The notes: a model not told the origin generated them from the sequence alone. Positions 42,909 to 53,553 are shown, counted from the stretch's first letter. The stretch: DNA of 64,000 nt from CAIKBL01 sp964555355 (GCA_964555355.1 CAZKRY010000001.1:186001-250000), one strand, 5' to 3'. Made by a program: numbers and translations.

Positions 42909-44086
42909 CGACGGCTGTTCCCGTCGTTACGGCGGATGGCGATCTCGCCATCGCGGTCACGCGCTTCTGTCGTGTGCTACGAAGCTTTGGCCTGCGCATT
43001 GCGCCGGATGCGGGCTTGATAGCGCTACAAGCGCTCGCCGCCGTGCAGATAAAAAGGCGTTATGAATTTCAGTTGGCGCTGCGAATTGCGCTCCTCAAAC
43101 GACCTCAAGACATTCAGCTTTTTAATTTTCTGTTCAACGCGTATTGGAGCGGTGGTGGAACGCAGCGAACGGCGGCGAACGGTGGTTTGGCCAAGCCCGC
43201 AGCGGCGGCCGGCGAGTCGGAGGCGACAGACGATCTCGAAGCAATTTTTTCCTTCAGCGCGATTCATCAAGAAGCGGGGACCGCCACGCCGGCGGATGAT
43301 ATGCCGCTCTTGATGCAGGCGGCGCCGTCGGGCGTTAGCTCACCAGATGTCATGCGGCTCGAGCGTGCGTCCCGCGCTGAACTCGAGCGTCTCGCGCGTG
43401 CATTGGCCCGGCGCCTCGCGACGCGCCCTTCACGGCGCCGCGTGATTGCCGATCAGGGTCACGCACTTGCGTTCGGTGCCACGCTGCGGCGTAGTTTGCG
43501 CTACGGCGGTTTGCCGCTTGAACTGCGATGGCGTCAAGCACGACCGGAGCGCGCACGCCTCATCGTTTTTTGCGATGTCAGCCGTTCGATGCGTCCTTAT
43601 TCTCAACTGCTGTTGCAATTCGCGTCCGCGGTGTTGAGCAAATTGTGGCAGGTCGAGGTATTTGTCTTTGCCTCCGAACTCAAACGCATCACCAATGAAC
43701 TCCACTCGCACGACACCGCTATCCCCGATTGCGGCGGCGGTACGCAGATCGGCGCATGCATAAACCGCGCGTTGGCTGACTATCCGCTGCGGTTGTCGCG
43801 CGGGGATACCTTTGTCGCGATTTTGAGCGACGGACTGGATGCCGGCGAGCCAGCGCTGCTCGCCGAGATCATGCGACAATTACGAACCCAGAGTCGCGCG
43901 ATTTTTTGGTTGAATCCGCTGTTGCGAATCGCAGGTTACGAACCTACTGCACGGGGAATGGCGGCAGCGCTGCCCTTTATCGATGTATTCGCCTCCGCGC
44001 ACGATCTGGCAAGTCTGTGGCAGTGGGTTGAGCGGCTGGATGACGCGTTATCGAAACCGAAGATCTCGGCTTACGTTGCCGACTAA
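42905..44086 (+). CDS. coxE: CoxE-like VWA domain protein
   Basis: A 393-residue protein with a CoxE-type C-terminal VWA domain (about 210-370). The MIDAS is Asp-Val-Ser-Arg-Ser in IVFCDVSRSM, with a further Thr and Asp in the GGGTQIG and ILSDGLD segments. It is predicted to bind the CoxD ATPase and the target enzyme. The start is the GTG at 42905, overlapping the coxD stop as GTGA. The following 141 bases to kup show no terminator with a T-run. Confidence 0.85.
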   Translation: MTTAVPVVTADGDLAIAVTRFCRVLRSFGLRIAPDAGLIALQALAAVQIKRRYEFQLALRIALLKRPQDIQLFNFLFNAYWSGGGTQRTAANGGLAKPAAAAGESEATDDLEAIFSFSAIHQEAGTATPADDMPLLMQAAPSGVSSPDVMRLERASRAELERLARALARRLATRPSRRRVIADQGHALAFGATLRRSLRYGGLPLELRWRQARPERARLIVFCDVSRSMRPYSQLLLQFASAVLSKLWQVEVFVFASELKRITNELHSHDTAIPDCGGGTQIGACINRALADYPLRLSRGDTFVAILSDGLDAGEPALLAEIMRQLRTQSRAIFWLNPLLRIAGYEPTARGMAAALPFIDVFASAHDLASLWQWVERLDDALSKPKISAYVAD

Positions 44087-44227
44087 CACCAGGTTTCATG
44101 CCAAAATACGACATGCAACTCATGCATCGAATCCTACGCCGCGCGGAGCGCGCGTGCTTGCTCCTCGGCGACAGCGTATTTTGAGTGACGCTGCGCCGCA
44201 TTTTGATTAACACGCTTTCGCTTCATT

Positions 44228-46123
44228 ATGCTCGTTACCCCCCGCGCTGATTCGCCCGCTCGCTCACCCGCCGTGCTCGCCGCGCTGACGCTGGCTGCGC
44301 TCGGCATCGTGTATGGAGACATCGGCACGAGTCCGCTATATGCCCTCAAGGAAATCTTTCATAGCGGACACGTGGTTGCCACGCCGGACAACATACTCGG
44401 GATCTTGTCGCTCGTGTTTTGGACCCTGACGATCATCATCTCGATCAAGTATGTGCTGTTGATTCTGCGCGCTGACAACAATGGCGAAGGAGGTCTGATC
44501 GCGATGCTGGCGCTGGCGACCCACGCCGTACGAGATAAACCGGCCTTGCACCGCACGCTGATGTCGGTGGGGCTGTTTGGCACCGCGGTGTTTTATGGCG
44601 ACGGGGTAATCACGCCCGCGATCTCGGTGCTCTCGGCGGTCGAGGGCTTGGAAGTCGCCGCGCCGCAGCTGCATCGCTGGGTCATTCCCGTCACGTTGGT
44701 GGTGTTGACCGCGCTGTTTGCCGTGCAACGTTTCGGTACCGGCGGTATCGGCCGCTTTTTTGGACCAATCACGCTCCTCTGGTTTGTCGTGCTCGCGCTC
44801 CTCGGCCTACCGCACATCGCGGCGCATCCCGGCGTGTTGGTGGCGTTGAATCCGGGGTACGCATTTGCCTTCGTCATCGCGCAGCCGTCAGTCGCGTTTA
44901 TCGCGCTCGGCGCGATCGTCCTCGTCGTCACGGGTGGGGAAGCGCTATACGCTGACCTTGGTCATTTTGGTCGCGCGCCGATCCGAATCGCCTGGTACGG
45001 CTTGGTCATGCCCGCGCTCGTCATCAACTACTTTGGTCAAGGCGCCTTGCTGTTATCCACGCCGGCGGCGGTGGAGAATCCTTTCTATTTAATGGCGCCT
45101 GGCTGGGCGCGATTACCCTTGGTGTTCCTCGCGACCGCCGCTACCGTCATTGCCTCGCAGGCGCTGATTTCGGCGGCGTTCTCCGTCACCAAACAGGCGA
45201 TCCAACTCGGCATCTTGCCGCGGATGGCGATTTATCACACGTCCGTGCGTGATACCGGCCAAATATACGTGCCTTTCGTCAACTGGGGGTTGTACGTCTT
45301 TATCGTGTTGGCCGTCGTCATGTTCAAATCCTCCACCAGTCTCGCTTCGGCTTATGGGATTGCGGTGACGCTTGATATGACGATTACCACCGTCATGACT
45401 TTCTTCGTCATTCGCTATGGATGGGGCTACCCGCTCACCCTGTGTATCGCCGCCACCGGCACGTTTTTCGCCATCGATGTGCTGTTCTTCGCGTCGAATT
45501 TGCTCAAGTTGTTTGCCGGTGGGTGGTTTCCGATTGTCATCGGCATTGGGATGTTCACGTTGATGCTGACATGGACCCAAGGCCGCAAGATCCTGTCTGC
45601 CAAGTTGCGCGACGACGCGATCCCGCTGGTCGATTTTCTTTCCAGTATTTTCCTGAGCCCGCCGACGCGTGCCGCGGGTACCGCGGTGTTTTTGACCGCC
45701 GAAGCGGGCGTGACCCCTAATGCGCTTATGCATAATCTCAAGCACAACAAAGTGCTACATGAGCATAATTTATTCGTAACGGTTAAACAGCACGACGTGC
45801 CCTGGGTCGGTTTCGAGCAACGCATTGCACTCGAGCCGCTCGGCCACAATTGCTGGGCGGTGGCACTACACTTCGGGTTTAAAAATGATCCTGATGTCCC
45901 CGAGGCGCTGAAGCTGCTTGAAGGTCGCGGCGTACCGCTTGATGCCATGCAGACCAGTTATTTCTTGAGTCGCGATATCGTCATCCCAACTTTTGGCGAG
46001 GGCATGTCGATGTGGCGTGAAAAACTTTTTGCTTCAATGCATCGCAACGCCGCTGCCGCCGCCGATTTCCTTAATCTGCCGGCCAATCGCGTGGTTGAAT
46101 TAGGGGCTAAGGTCGAGATTTGA
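44228..46123 (+). CDS. kup: Low-affinity potassium uptake transporter Kup
   Basis: A 631-residue KUP/HAK/KT family proton-potassium symporter with about 12 membrane helices in the first 440 residues and a cytoplasmic C-terminal domain. The conserved GIVYGDIGTSPLYAL motif lies at about 26-40, and the second-helix acidic residues and the ADNNGEGG loop are intact. The length is normal. The gene stands alone between the cox block and a convergent outer-membrane protein. Confidence 0.95.
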   Translation: MLVTPRADSPARSPAVLAALTLAALGIVYGDIGTSPLYALKEIFHSGHVVATPDNILGILSLVFWTLTIIISIKYVLLILRADNNGEGGLIAMLALATHAVRDKPALHRTLMSVGLFGTAVFYGDGVITPAISVLSAVEGLEVAAPQLHRWVIPVTLVVLTALFAVQRFGTGGIGRFFGPITLLWFVVLALLGLPHIAAHPGVLVALNPGYAFAFVIAQPSVAFIALGAIVLVVTGGEALYADLGHFGRAPIRIAWYGLVMPALVINYFGQGALLLSTPAAVENPFYLMAPGWARLPLVFLATAATVIASQALISAAFSVTKQAIQLGILPRMAIYHTSVRDTGQIYVPFVNWGLYVFIVLAVVMFKSSTSLASAYGIAVTLDMTITTVMTFFVIRYGWGYPLTLCIAATGTFFAIDVLFFASNLLKLFAGGWFPIVIGIGMFTLMLTWTQGRKILSAKLRDDAIPLVDFLSSIFLSPPTRAAGTAVFLTAEAGVTPNALMHNLKHNKVLHEHNLFVTVKQHDVPWVGFEQRIALEPLGHNCWAVALHFGFKNDPDVPEALKLLEGRGVPLDAMQTSYFLSRDIVIPTFGEGMSMWREKLFASMHRNAAAAADFLNLPANRVVELGAKVEI

Positions 46124-46150
46124 CGCTCTCTCCAAGCGGCAATGCATTAC

Positions 46151-47596
46151 TCAGAAGCGAAATTCGAAATTCATCACGCCGAGTAATTGCGAATCCTCGC
46201 GCGCGATCCCATCGGCACCGACCGCGAATAAATGGCCGCCGCCGTCGTAGACGTCATACTTGAGCTCAGGCCTCAGTAACAGATTCGGGATGATCTCAAT
46301 GGCAAGATTGGCGGTCAGCGCATAGACGTTGCCGCCGCGTGCGCCAATATTGGACCACAGAAAGTTTGCCGCGTTTTCGTCGCGATGCCACTCAAAGCGG
46401 AGCGCCGCGTGCAGATTGTCGCGGATCCGGTAGCGCGCGCCGAGATTGGCGCCGTAAAACGCGGAGTCCTGCACAATCGCGAACGGCAATGGCGCCAGAT
46501 CGCCGCCTTCCTGAAACCCATACACCGTTTCAAGCCCCGCGCTCCAGTCCGGATTGAAATGATGCATCACGCTTAAGAACGCGATCGCGCGCGATAAATA
46601 TTCGCTGGTAGAACTCAAAGCCAAAAATTGCGTGCCGCCGCCGCGCGGATAGACCACGCCATCGCGTAGCGTGACATCGCCGAAATCGTCCTCACCGTTA
46701 CCGAAAAGTACTTCGAGATCAATCCAAGTTTGCATATCCGGCGTGCGCCAGCTCGCGCCGAATAAAAAGTTTGGATCGTGGCCGCCCGAGCCAAAGTCGA
46801 TACTGTTCCAATCCGTCACCATTCCAAAGCTTACACTCGCGATCCCAACTGTCGCATCGAGCGGTAACTTGAACTGCGAAAGCGCGCCCACATGCTTGGC
46901 CGGTCCCGCCATGAACGCGTGTGTGCGGCTCGAAAACCAATTAGGCGGCACGAAGGGATAACCTATTTCATGCGCAAGCGGCGAATGCCAACTGCCAACG
47001 AGTAAAGTGGCACCGGCACCGACGGGAAGATAGATATCGAGAAACCACTGGGTGATGGCGAGCCGTTCGCGATCGTCGGCATCCCATTTCCAGTCATCGA
47101 AACCTTTTATCTTCCAGAACACGGCGTCCTCGCCGTACACCGCGGATACCGCCCAGTCGACGATCACTTCATCACCCACCGGACCCGGAAGTGGCGTCAC
47201 GCGACTCAACACATTTCGGTTTGGCGCGAATAAGCGGCCGGGTGGGCAGCCGGCGCCTTTGCATACGAAAAGACCGAGTTGATTGAGGTTGACGCCTTCG
47301 TCTTGAATCATGCCGCCCTGCGGCTGGATGTTGCGGCCACGGCCTTGGGCAAGGCGAGTGGTGGCGATGTCGTTGTCGGCGTACGCCACGGTTACGTGCG
47401 CAAAGCCAAGTACACCGATGCCATGGTCTTTCTCTAGAGTATCGCCCGCGATCGCGCGGAATAGCCGACCATACGGTCGTGGACCATCGGTTACGGTGGG
47501 AGCCGCGGAGGCGAATTGTGTGAAAATAAAACCGGTGAACGCCACTAACCACAATGCGCATCGACCCTGTTGCATTCGCGTTCTATGCAAGTTCAT
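46151..47596 (-). CDS. Outer-membrane beta-barrel protein (putative BBP2/OmpL-like porin)
   Basis: A 481-residue exported protein with a signal peptide ending near FASA-AP and a predicted barrel of many amphipathic strands, ending in Phe-Arg-Phe, the usual terminal-aromatic OMP signal. The WHSPLAHEIGYPFVPPNWFSS segment and the M-H-H-F middle strand fit the putative beta-barrel porin-2 (BBP2) family, for which functions are poorly known. A short cysteine pair (CKGAGC, about residues 112-117) is unusual for an OMP and might form a loop disulfide. It ends 28 bases from the convergent kup and starts after AGGGTG. The substrate is unknown. Confidence 0.65.
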   Translation of the reverse strand: MNLHRTRMQQGRCALWLVAFTGFIFTQFASAAPTVTDGPRPYGRLFRAIAGDTLEKDHGIGVLGFAHVTVAYADNDIATTRLAQGRGRNIQPQGGMIQDEGVNLNQLGLFVCKGAGCPPGRLFAPNRNVLSRVTPLPGPVGDEVIVDWAVSAVYGEDAVFWKIKGFDDWKWDADDRERLAITQWFLDIYLPVGAGATLLVGSWHSPLAHEIGYPFVPPNWFSSRTHAFMAGPAKHVGALSQFKLPLDATVGIASVSFGMVTDWNSIDFGSGGHDPNFLFGASWRTPDMQTWIDLEVLFGNGEDDFGDVTLRDGVVYPRGGGTQFLALSSTSEYLSRAIAFLSVMHHFNPDWSAGLETVYGFQEGGDLAPLPFAIVQDSAFYGANLGARYRIRDNLHAALRFEWHRDENAANFLWSNIGARGGNVYALTANLAIEIIPNLLLRPELKYDVYDGGGHLFAVGADGIAREDSQLLGVMNFEFRF

Positions 47597-47671
47597 GGCG
47601 TCACCCTAGTGCAGCGGGCACGCGCCGCGCAACAATGGATTCATCTACGCGACAACGCTTAAGGAGAGAAT

Positions 47672-48157
47672 ATGCGACTAGACGGCTCTTGCGCCTGCGG
47701 CAAAGTACGCTTCCGCTTGGAATCGAAACACCCTCATCCGTTTAATCTCTGTTATTGCTCCATCTGCCGCAAAACGGCCGGCGCCGGCGGCTTCGCCATC
47801 AACTTGGGCGGCGATGCCGACACCATGAAGGTCAAAGGCGAAGCGAATGTCGCCGTGTATCAAGCGCGGATCGCCGATAGCAGCGGCAAACGCAAGAAAA
47901 GCGCGGCGCGGCGGCATTTTTGTCGACATTGTGGAAGCCCATTGTGGGTATGGGATCCCCGCTGGCCTGAACTGATTCATCCGTTCGCAGGCGCTATCGA
48001 TACCCCGTTACCGACGCCTCCCGAACGCGTGCATCTGATGCTCGATTCGAAAGCGTCGTGGGTCGTGCCGGCGGCGGGTAAACGCGATCAGCGTTATGGC
48101 GAATATCCGCGCGAATCGATCGCGGAGTGGCATCGGCGGCTCAAGTTGGAGTGTTAG
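47672..48157 (+). CDS. GFA (glutathione-dependent formaldehyde-activating) family protein
   Basis: A 161-residue zinc protein of the GFA/CENP-V family. Zinc ligands are in CACGKVRF, CYCSICRKT and CRHCGSPL, all intact. The founding member condenses formaldehyde with glutathione, though that activity is disputed and most homologues are untested. It has a strong ribosome binding site (AAGGAGAG). Its 3' end overlaps the convergent nitroreductase-family gene by 17 bases. No formaldehyde dehydrogenase is near. Confidence 0.85.
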   Translation: MRLDGSCACGKVRFRLESKHPHPFNLCYCSICRKTAGAGGFAINLGGDADTMKVKGEANVAVYQARIADSSGKRKKSAARRHFCRHCGSPLWVWDPRWPELIHPFAGAIDTPLPTPPERVHLMLDSKASWVVPAAGKRDQRYGEYPRESIAEWHRRLKLEC

Positions 48158-48629
48158 AGCGGCTCAGCACAAAAAGCGGGATCTGCCGCGAAGTCTTCGC
48201 CTGATAGTCGAGGTAAGGCGGATAGAGCGTGGTCATTAGTGCCCATAAGCGCGCGTGCTCCGTGCCGGTTGCAAGCGTGGCGTTGGCTGTGAACACTTCC
48301 GCGCCGACTTGCACGGTCACGGCCGGATTTGCCAGCAAATTGAAATACCACTGGGGTTGGGTGTCCGCACCACCTTTGGAGGCAACGATGATGAAGTGCT
48401 CGCCATCCACGCCGTAGAGCAACGGATGCGTGAAGGGCTGCCCGGAGCGGCGGCCGCTCGTCGTCAATAACAAGCAGGGGACTGGGCCAGTACCGCCAAC
48501 CGCCGTGGCATCCCATAGATGGCCTTCACGGCCGGCGGTCTCGCGATAAACACGCACATGCTCGGTGATCCACGCCGGCAATTTTCCCTCATCGATCGCG
48601 GCGACGGTTTTATCGACATAGTCGTTCAT
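48141..48629 (-). CDS. Nitroreductase family deazaflavin-type oxidoreductase
   Basis: A 162-residue split-barrel protein of the Ddn family (PF04075), with the core motif LLTTSGRRSGQPFTHPLLYG, then VASKGGADTQPQWYFNLLANP and the late PPYLDYQAKTSR. Mycobacterial relatives use deazaflavin F420H2; members in proteobacteria are less studied and may use F420, FMN or another cofactor. It lies convergent to and overlapping the GFA gene, and 9 bases after the DUF3565/DUF1971 gene on the same strand, so they may be cotranscribed. Confidence 0.85.
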   Translation of the reverse strand: MNDYVDKTVAAIDEGKLPAWITEHVRVYRETAGREGHLWDATAVGGTGPVPCLLLTTSGRRSGQPFTHPLLYGVDGEHFIIVASKGGADTQPQWYFNLLANPAVTVQVGAEVFTANATLATGTEHARLWALMTTLYPPYLDYQAKTSRQIPLFVLSRSNTPT

Positions 48630-48637
48630 CGGCTACC

Positions 48638-49117
48638 TCAGTTAGTGGGGAGAGTGCTTTCGGATTGACGATGGAATTCAACGTAGAACCGCACGTCACC
48701 CAGCGGTGCGATATGGTGGAGTACTTCCGGGACGACGATCCCCTGATGATCGGGATCGAGTTCAAAGCTCGCGTCAAAGGCGTCAACCCGATAATGCAAA
48801 CGCCCTTCAAGGATGACGATCTGCGCCCACACACCTTTTTTGGTCGAGTGATCTTTGAGCAATCCCGCGGGGATGGTGGTGGCGGTGAATTCCGGCGTGC
48901 GCTTGTACGCGACGAAATCATCCGGCCATTCAAAGCGCGTGCAGCGCACGCAGTTCAATGTTTGCCCAAGGTGACTCGCACGACCTTCGGGCGTCGTAAC
49001 CCACGCGCGTTCGACGAAGGGCGGTTGATGACGTAGGTGTTGCCGATGGCCACAGTCGAGTGTTGCGAACCAGTCGCCAAGCTCATCTTGACCGTATCCT
49101 GTGATCGGACGTTGCAT
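48638..49117 (-). CDS. DUF3565 and DUF1971 (TehB-like cupin) fusion protein
   Basis: A 159-residue protein made of two known small domains. Residues 1-60 match DUF3565, with the T-L-x-C-G-H-x-Q-H-x-R-H motif and C-x-x-C (NCVRC) that suggests metal binding; residues 65-155 match DUF1971, a cupin found at the N-terminus of some TehB tellurite-resistance proteins and in YeaR (motif YKRTPEF, KKGVWAQIVILEG). The ATG at 49117 follows GAGGG; a longer frame would overlap dtd. The function of the fusion is unknown; sensing or detoxification of metals or nitrogen oxides is a guess from the domain families. Confidence 0.75.
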   Translation of the reverse strand: MQRPITGYGQDELGDWFATLDCGHRQHLRHQPPFVERAWVTTPEGRASHLGQTLNCVRCTRFEWPDDFVAYKRTPEFTATTIPAGLLKDHSTKKGVWAQIVILEGRLHYRVDAFDASFELDPDHQGIVVPEVLHHIAPLGDVRFYVEFHRQSESTLPTN

Positions 49118-49158
49118 GCGAGCCCTCGCTTGAATGACCAGCCGCCAGCGTACTCTAC

Positions 49159-49592
49159 TTAGGCCTCGAGCCAAAAAGTAACGGGCCCATCATTGACCAA
49201 CGACACTTGCATGTCGGCGCCAAATTGGCCGGTGGCGACGGTGGGATAAGTGGTTTTGGCAATCTCAACGCAGGCATTAAATAGGCGCGCCGCGAGTGCC
49301 GGTTCGGCGGCGCTCGTGAAGCTCGCGCGCGTCCCTTTTTGAGTGTCGGCGGCGAGCGTGAACTGCGGCACCAGCAGTAGCCCCCCTTGGATTTGGCGGA
49401 GGTCGAGATTCATGCGCCCTGAATCATCCGGGAATACCCGATAACCGAGCACTCGTTCGATTAGTCGCGCGGCGTTTTTGTCGGTGTCCTCGGGACGCAC
49501 CCCGACCAACACGAGCAAACCCCGCGCAATCGCCCCGATCACTTGACCGTCGACCGCCACGGCGGCCGAGGTCACCCGTTGCAACAGGCCGA

Positions 49593-49596
<4 letters not shown>
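49159..49596 (-). CDS. dtd: D-aminoacyl-tRNA deacylase
   Basis: A 145-residue enzyme that removes D-amino acids from tRNA. It has the PQFTLAAD catalytic segment (usually SQFTLAAD; the conserved Thr is kept) and the Gly-Pro cis-proline gate in DGPVTFWLEA at the C-terminus. The GTG start at 49596 overlaps the typA stop as GTGA. The length is normal. Confidence 0.93.
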
Positions 49597-51413
<1,817 letters not shown>

Positions 51414-51446
51414 AAGCGGGAAATCCGGTCGGGCGGAGGGGGCGCC

Positions 51447-51452
51447 ATTATA
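51447..51452 (-). promoter_or_regulatory. Candidate -10 box of typA
   Basis: On the minus strand the hexamer is TATAAT in the context GCTTATAATGG, 34 bases before the typA start. A weak -35 (ATATCA, 51475-51470) lies 17 bases upstream of it. Confidence 0.5.
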
Positions 51453-51537
51453 AGCATGGCGGCGCGGATTGATATGGCAGAATCGTTAAAAACGGCGGCC
51501 GCGGGGGCAGCGAATACAACGGCGCGAGAAATTATTG

Positions 51538-51655
51538 CCCTCTCCCGCTCTGCGGGAGAGGGGAGGGTGGGGGTCTTTATGCAGCGTGAATAGATGCGCT
51601 GTGCCCCTCACCCGGCGCTGCGCGCCGACCGCTCGCGGTGGGAGAGGTCGTAAAT
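51538..51655. repeat. Paired CCCTC-hairpin intergenic repeat
   Basis: An 11-bp perfect hairpin CCCTCTCCCGC / GCGGGAGAGGG (51538-51562, loop TCT) is followed 45 bases later by a second related hairpin beginning CCCCTCACCC and ending GGTGGGAGAGG (to 51655). It lies in the 413-base divergent gap between typA and ppx, which holds no gene otherwise. Similar GGGAGAGGG repeats occur in many proteobacterial genomes; the function is unknown, and here it separates two promoters. Confidence 0.7.
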
Positions 51656-51766
51656 TTCCGCTCCGCGCGCCAATTACCTTCACGTTAAAGCCGCACGCGA
51701 CTGCGTCGCTATTGGTGGCGTAGGGATTACCGAGGCATAGTCATGCCGGAATCTGTTCGCGCCCGC

Positions 51767-51772
51767 TATAAT
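51767..51772 (+). promoter_or_regulatory. Candidate -10 box of ppx
   Basis: TATAAT in the context CGCTATAATCCG lies 54 bases before the preferred ppx start and after an earlier in-frame ATG at 51743. No good -35 is visible. Confidence 0.45.
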
Positions 51773-51826
51773 CCGCCGCGCCGTAGCCCGCGGCTGTACG
51801 TAACGCCTGCCGAAATCCCCCACCGC

Positions 51827-53320
51827 ATGCCCCAAAGCGCCTCTATCGCCGCCGTCGACTTAGGCTCCAATAGCTTTCACTTGGTGGTTGCGGAACCGCT
51901 GAACGGACAATTTAAAGTGCTCGATCGCATGCGCGAGGTAGTGCGCATCGCCTCGGGCATGGATACGGACTCACGTCTAACCGCAGTGGCCATAGAACGC
52001 GCTTTGATCTGTTTATCGCGCTTTGGCGAGCGCGTGCGGCACTTGCCGCATGACGCGGTACGCGCGGTCGGCACCAACGCGTTGCGCCGCGCGCGTAATG
52101 CGCAGTCCTTTTTAAAACAAGCCGAGGCCGCGCTCGGTCATCCCATCGATGTCGTGTCCGGCATCGAAGAAGCGCGCCTGATTTATCTCGGTGTCGCACA
52201 TGGTTTGGCCGAGGAAGAAGGATCACGCCTGGTCATGGATATCGGCGGCGGCAGTACCGAACTCATTATCGGCCAGCGCTACGAACCGCATGCGATGGAA
52301 AGTCTGCACATGGGCTGTGTCAGCATGACCGAACGTTACTTTGGTGACGGTCGAATAGACGCCAAGCGCCTGCGTGCCGCGGAGATCGTCGCGCGCCAGG
52401 AGTTTGAGCCGATCGAGGAAGCGTTCCGCGCGCAGGGTTGGCACTCCGCGATTGGCGCTTCCGGCAGCCTGCTCACCATCGCGGATGCGCTGGCGGCTCA
52501 AAACTGGAGTGACGACGGCATCACGCGCGCCGGCTTGCAGAAACTACGCGCGGCCGTGATCGAACTCGGCCGGCCGGAAGCGCTGGCTGAGCTTGGCGTG
52601 CGCGAAGATCGGCGTGCGGTGCTGGCCGGTGGCCTCGCCATCGCGCTAGGCGCGTTCGAAGAGCTGGGCATCGAACGCATGCGGGTCACCGAAAGTGCAC
52701 TACGCGAAGGGGTGTTGTACGACTTAATGGGTCGTATCCATCACGACGACGTCCGCGAACATACGGTCGATCAATTGATGAAGCGTTTTATGGTCGACCG
52801 TTCGCATGTGTCACGCGTCGCGGCGACTGCGATGCAGCTGTTCGAGCAAGCGGCGCGGGCCTGGAGCTTCTCCGACGAACATGCGCGCCTGCTGCAATGG
52901 GCAGCGTATCTCCACGAAATCGGCAATACGGTATCGCACTCGCAATATCACAAGCACGGCGGTTATTTGTTGCAGCACTTGGATATGCCGGGCTTTTCGC
53001 GTGGCGAACAGCGCCAACTCGCATTTCTGGTGCGCGGTCATCGTCGCAAGTTTCCCCTGGCTGACTTGAACGCGTTGGGTGAGCAAGAGCAAGCGCCGGC
53101 ACGGCGGCTCTGTGCGCTACTGCGCGTGGCGGTGGTTTTGCACCGAGCGCGTCGCGCAACGCCGCTGCCGGTGCTCAAGCTCGCGGTGGAAGAACAAGCA
53201 CTGCGCTTACAGATCCCAAAAGACTGGTTGAATGGTCATGCGCTGGTCAGCGCCGATCTCGAACAAGAAGCGGATTACTTAAAAACGGTCGATTTGAAAC
53301 TAAAAGTGCGGGAAATCTGA
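51827..53320 (+). CDS. ppx: Exopolyphosphatase (Ppx/GppA family)
   Basis: A 497-residue ASKHA-fold phosphatase that cuts terminal phosphate from polyphosphate; GppA-type activity on pppGpp is an alternative. It has the N-terminal AAVDLGSNSFHLVVAE loop, the MDIGGGSTELIIG loop, the GVSMTERYF-like CVSMTERYF motif, and a C-terminal HD-like domain (AAYLHEIGNTVSHSQYHKHGGYLL). The ATG at 51827 is preferred because a likely -10 box falls inside the longer version starting at 51743, although that one has the better ribosome binding site (GAGG). It is convergent with ppk1 across repeat copy 2. Confidence 0.9.
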   Translation: MPQSASIAAVDLGSNSFHLVVAEPLNGQFKVLDRMREVVRIASGMDTDSRLTAVAIERALICLSRFGERVRHLPHDAVRAVGTNALRRARNAQSFLKQAEAALGHPIDVVSGIEEARLIYLGVAHGLAEEEGSRLVMDIGGGSTELIIGQRYEPHAMESLHMGCVSMTERYFGDGRIDAKRLRAAEIVARQEFEPIEEAFRAQGWHSAIGASGSLLTIADALAAQNWSDDGITRAGLQKLRAAVIELGRPEALAELGVREDRRAVLAGGLAIALGAFEELGIERMRVTESALREGVLYDLMGRIHHDDVREHTVDQLMKRFMVDRSHVSRVAATAMQLFEQAARAWSFSDEHARLLQWAAYLHEIGNTVSHSQYHKHGGYLLQHLDMPGFSRGEQRQLAFLVRGHRRKFPLADLNALGEQEQAPARRLCALLRVAVVLHRARRATPLPVLKLAVEEQALRLQIPKDWLNGHALVSADLEQEADYLKTVDLKLKVREI

Positions 53321-53326
53321 ATCGCC

Positions 53327-53498
53327 GTTCCGAATTCTCGGTTAGACAGTGCCAACATCCGGCCGCGCTACGGTTGACTTGTTTGAGGACACGCCACTAG
53401 TACATCCCTGTAGGCTCGCGAAAATACATCCCGTATTTTCACGGTCCTCAAACAAGTCAACCGTATCCCGGCCTTGCGCCTGACGTGGAACTCGGAAC
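53327..53498. repeat. Structured dispersed repeat, copy 2
   Basis: A nested palindrome between the convergent ppx and ppk1 genes. The outer stem is GTTCCGA (53327-53333) with TCGGAAC (53492-53498); the middle arms at 53370-53390 and 53444-53464 are perfectly complementary over 21 bases; the core again has TACATCCCTGTA and a second small hairpin, AAAATACATCCCGTATTTT. The core and boundary blocks match copy 1 (34771-34938) but the arm sequences differ, each staying self-complementary. Confidence 0.88.
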
Positions 53499-53553
53499 AG
53501 TTATTTGACATTGTGTTGAAGCACCCGGCTTAGATTTTTACGCACCTACTTAT

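Noticed and set aside
45113..45745. 210-codon open frame antisense to kup
   Set aside because: Composition is rich in His, Arg, Gln and Asp as expected for the reverse of a membrane protein gene; no homology or start signals.
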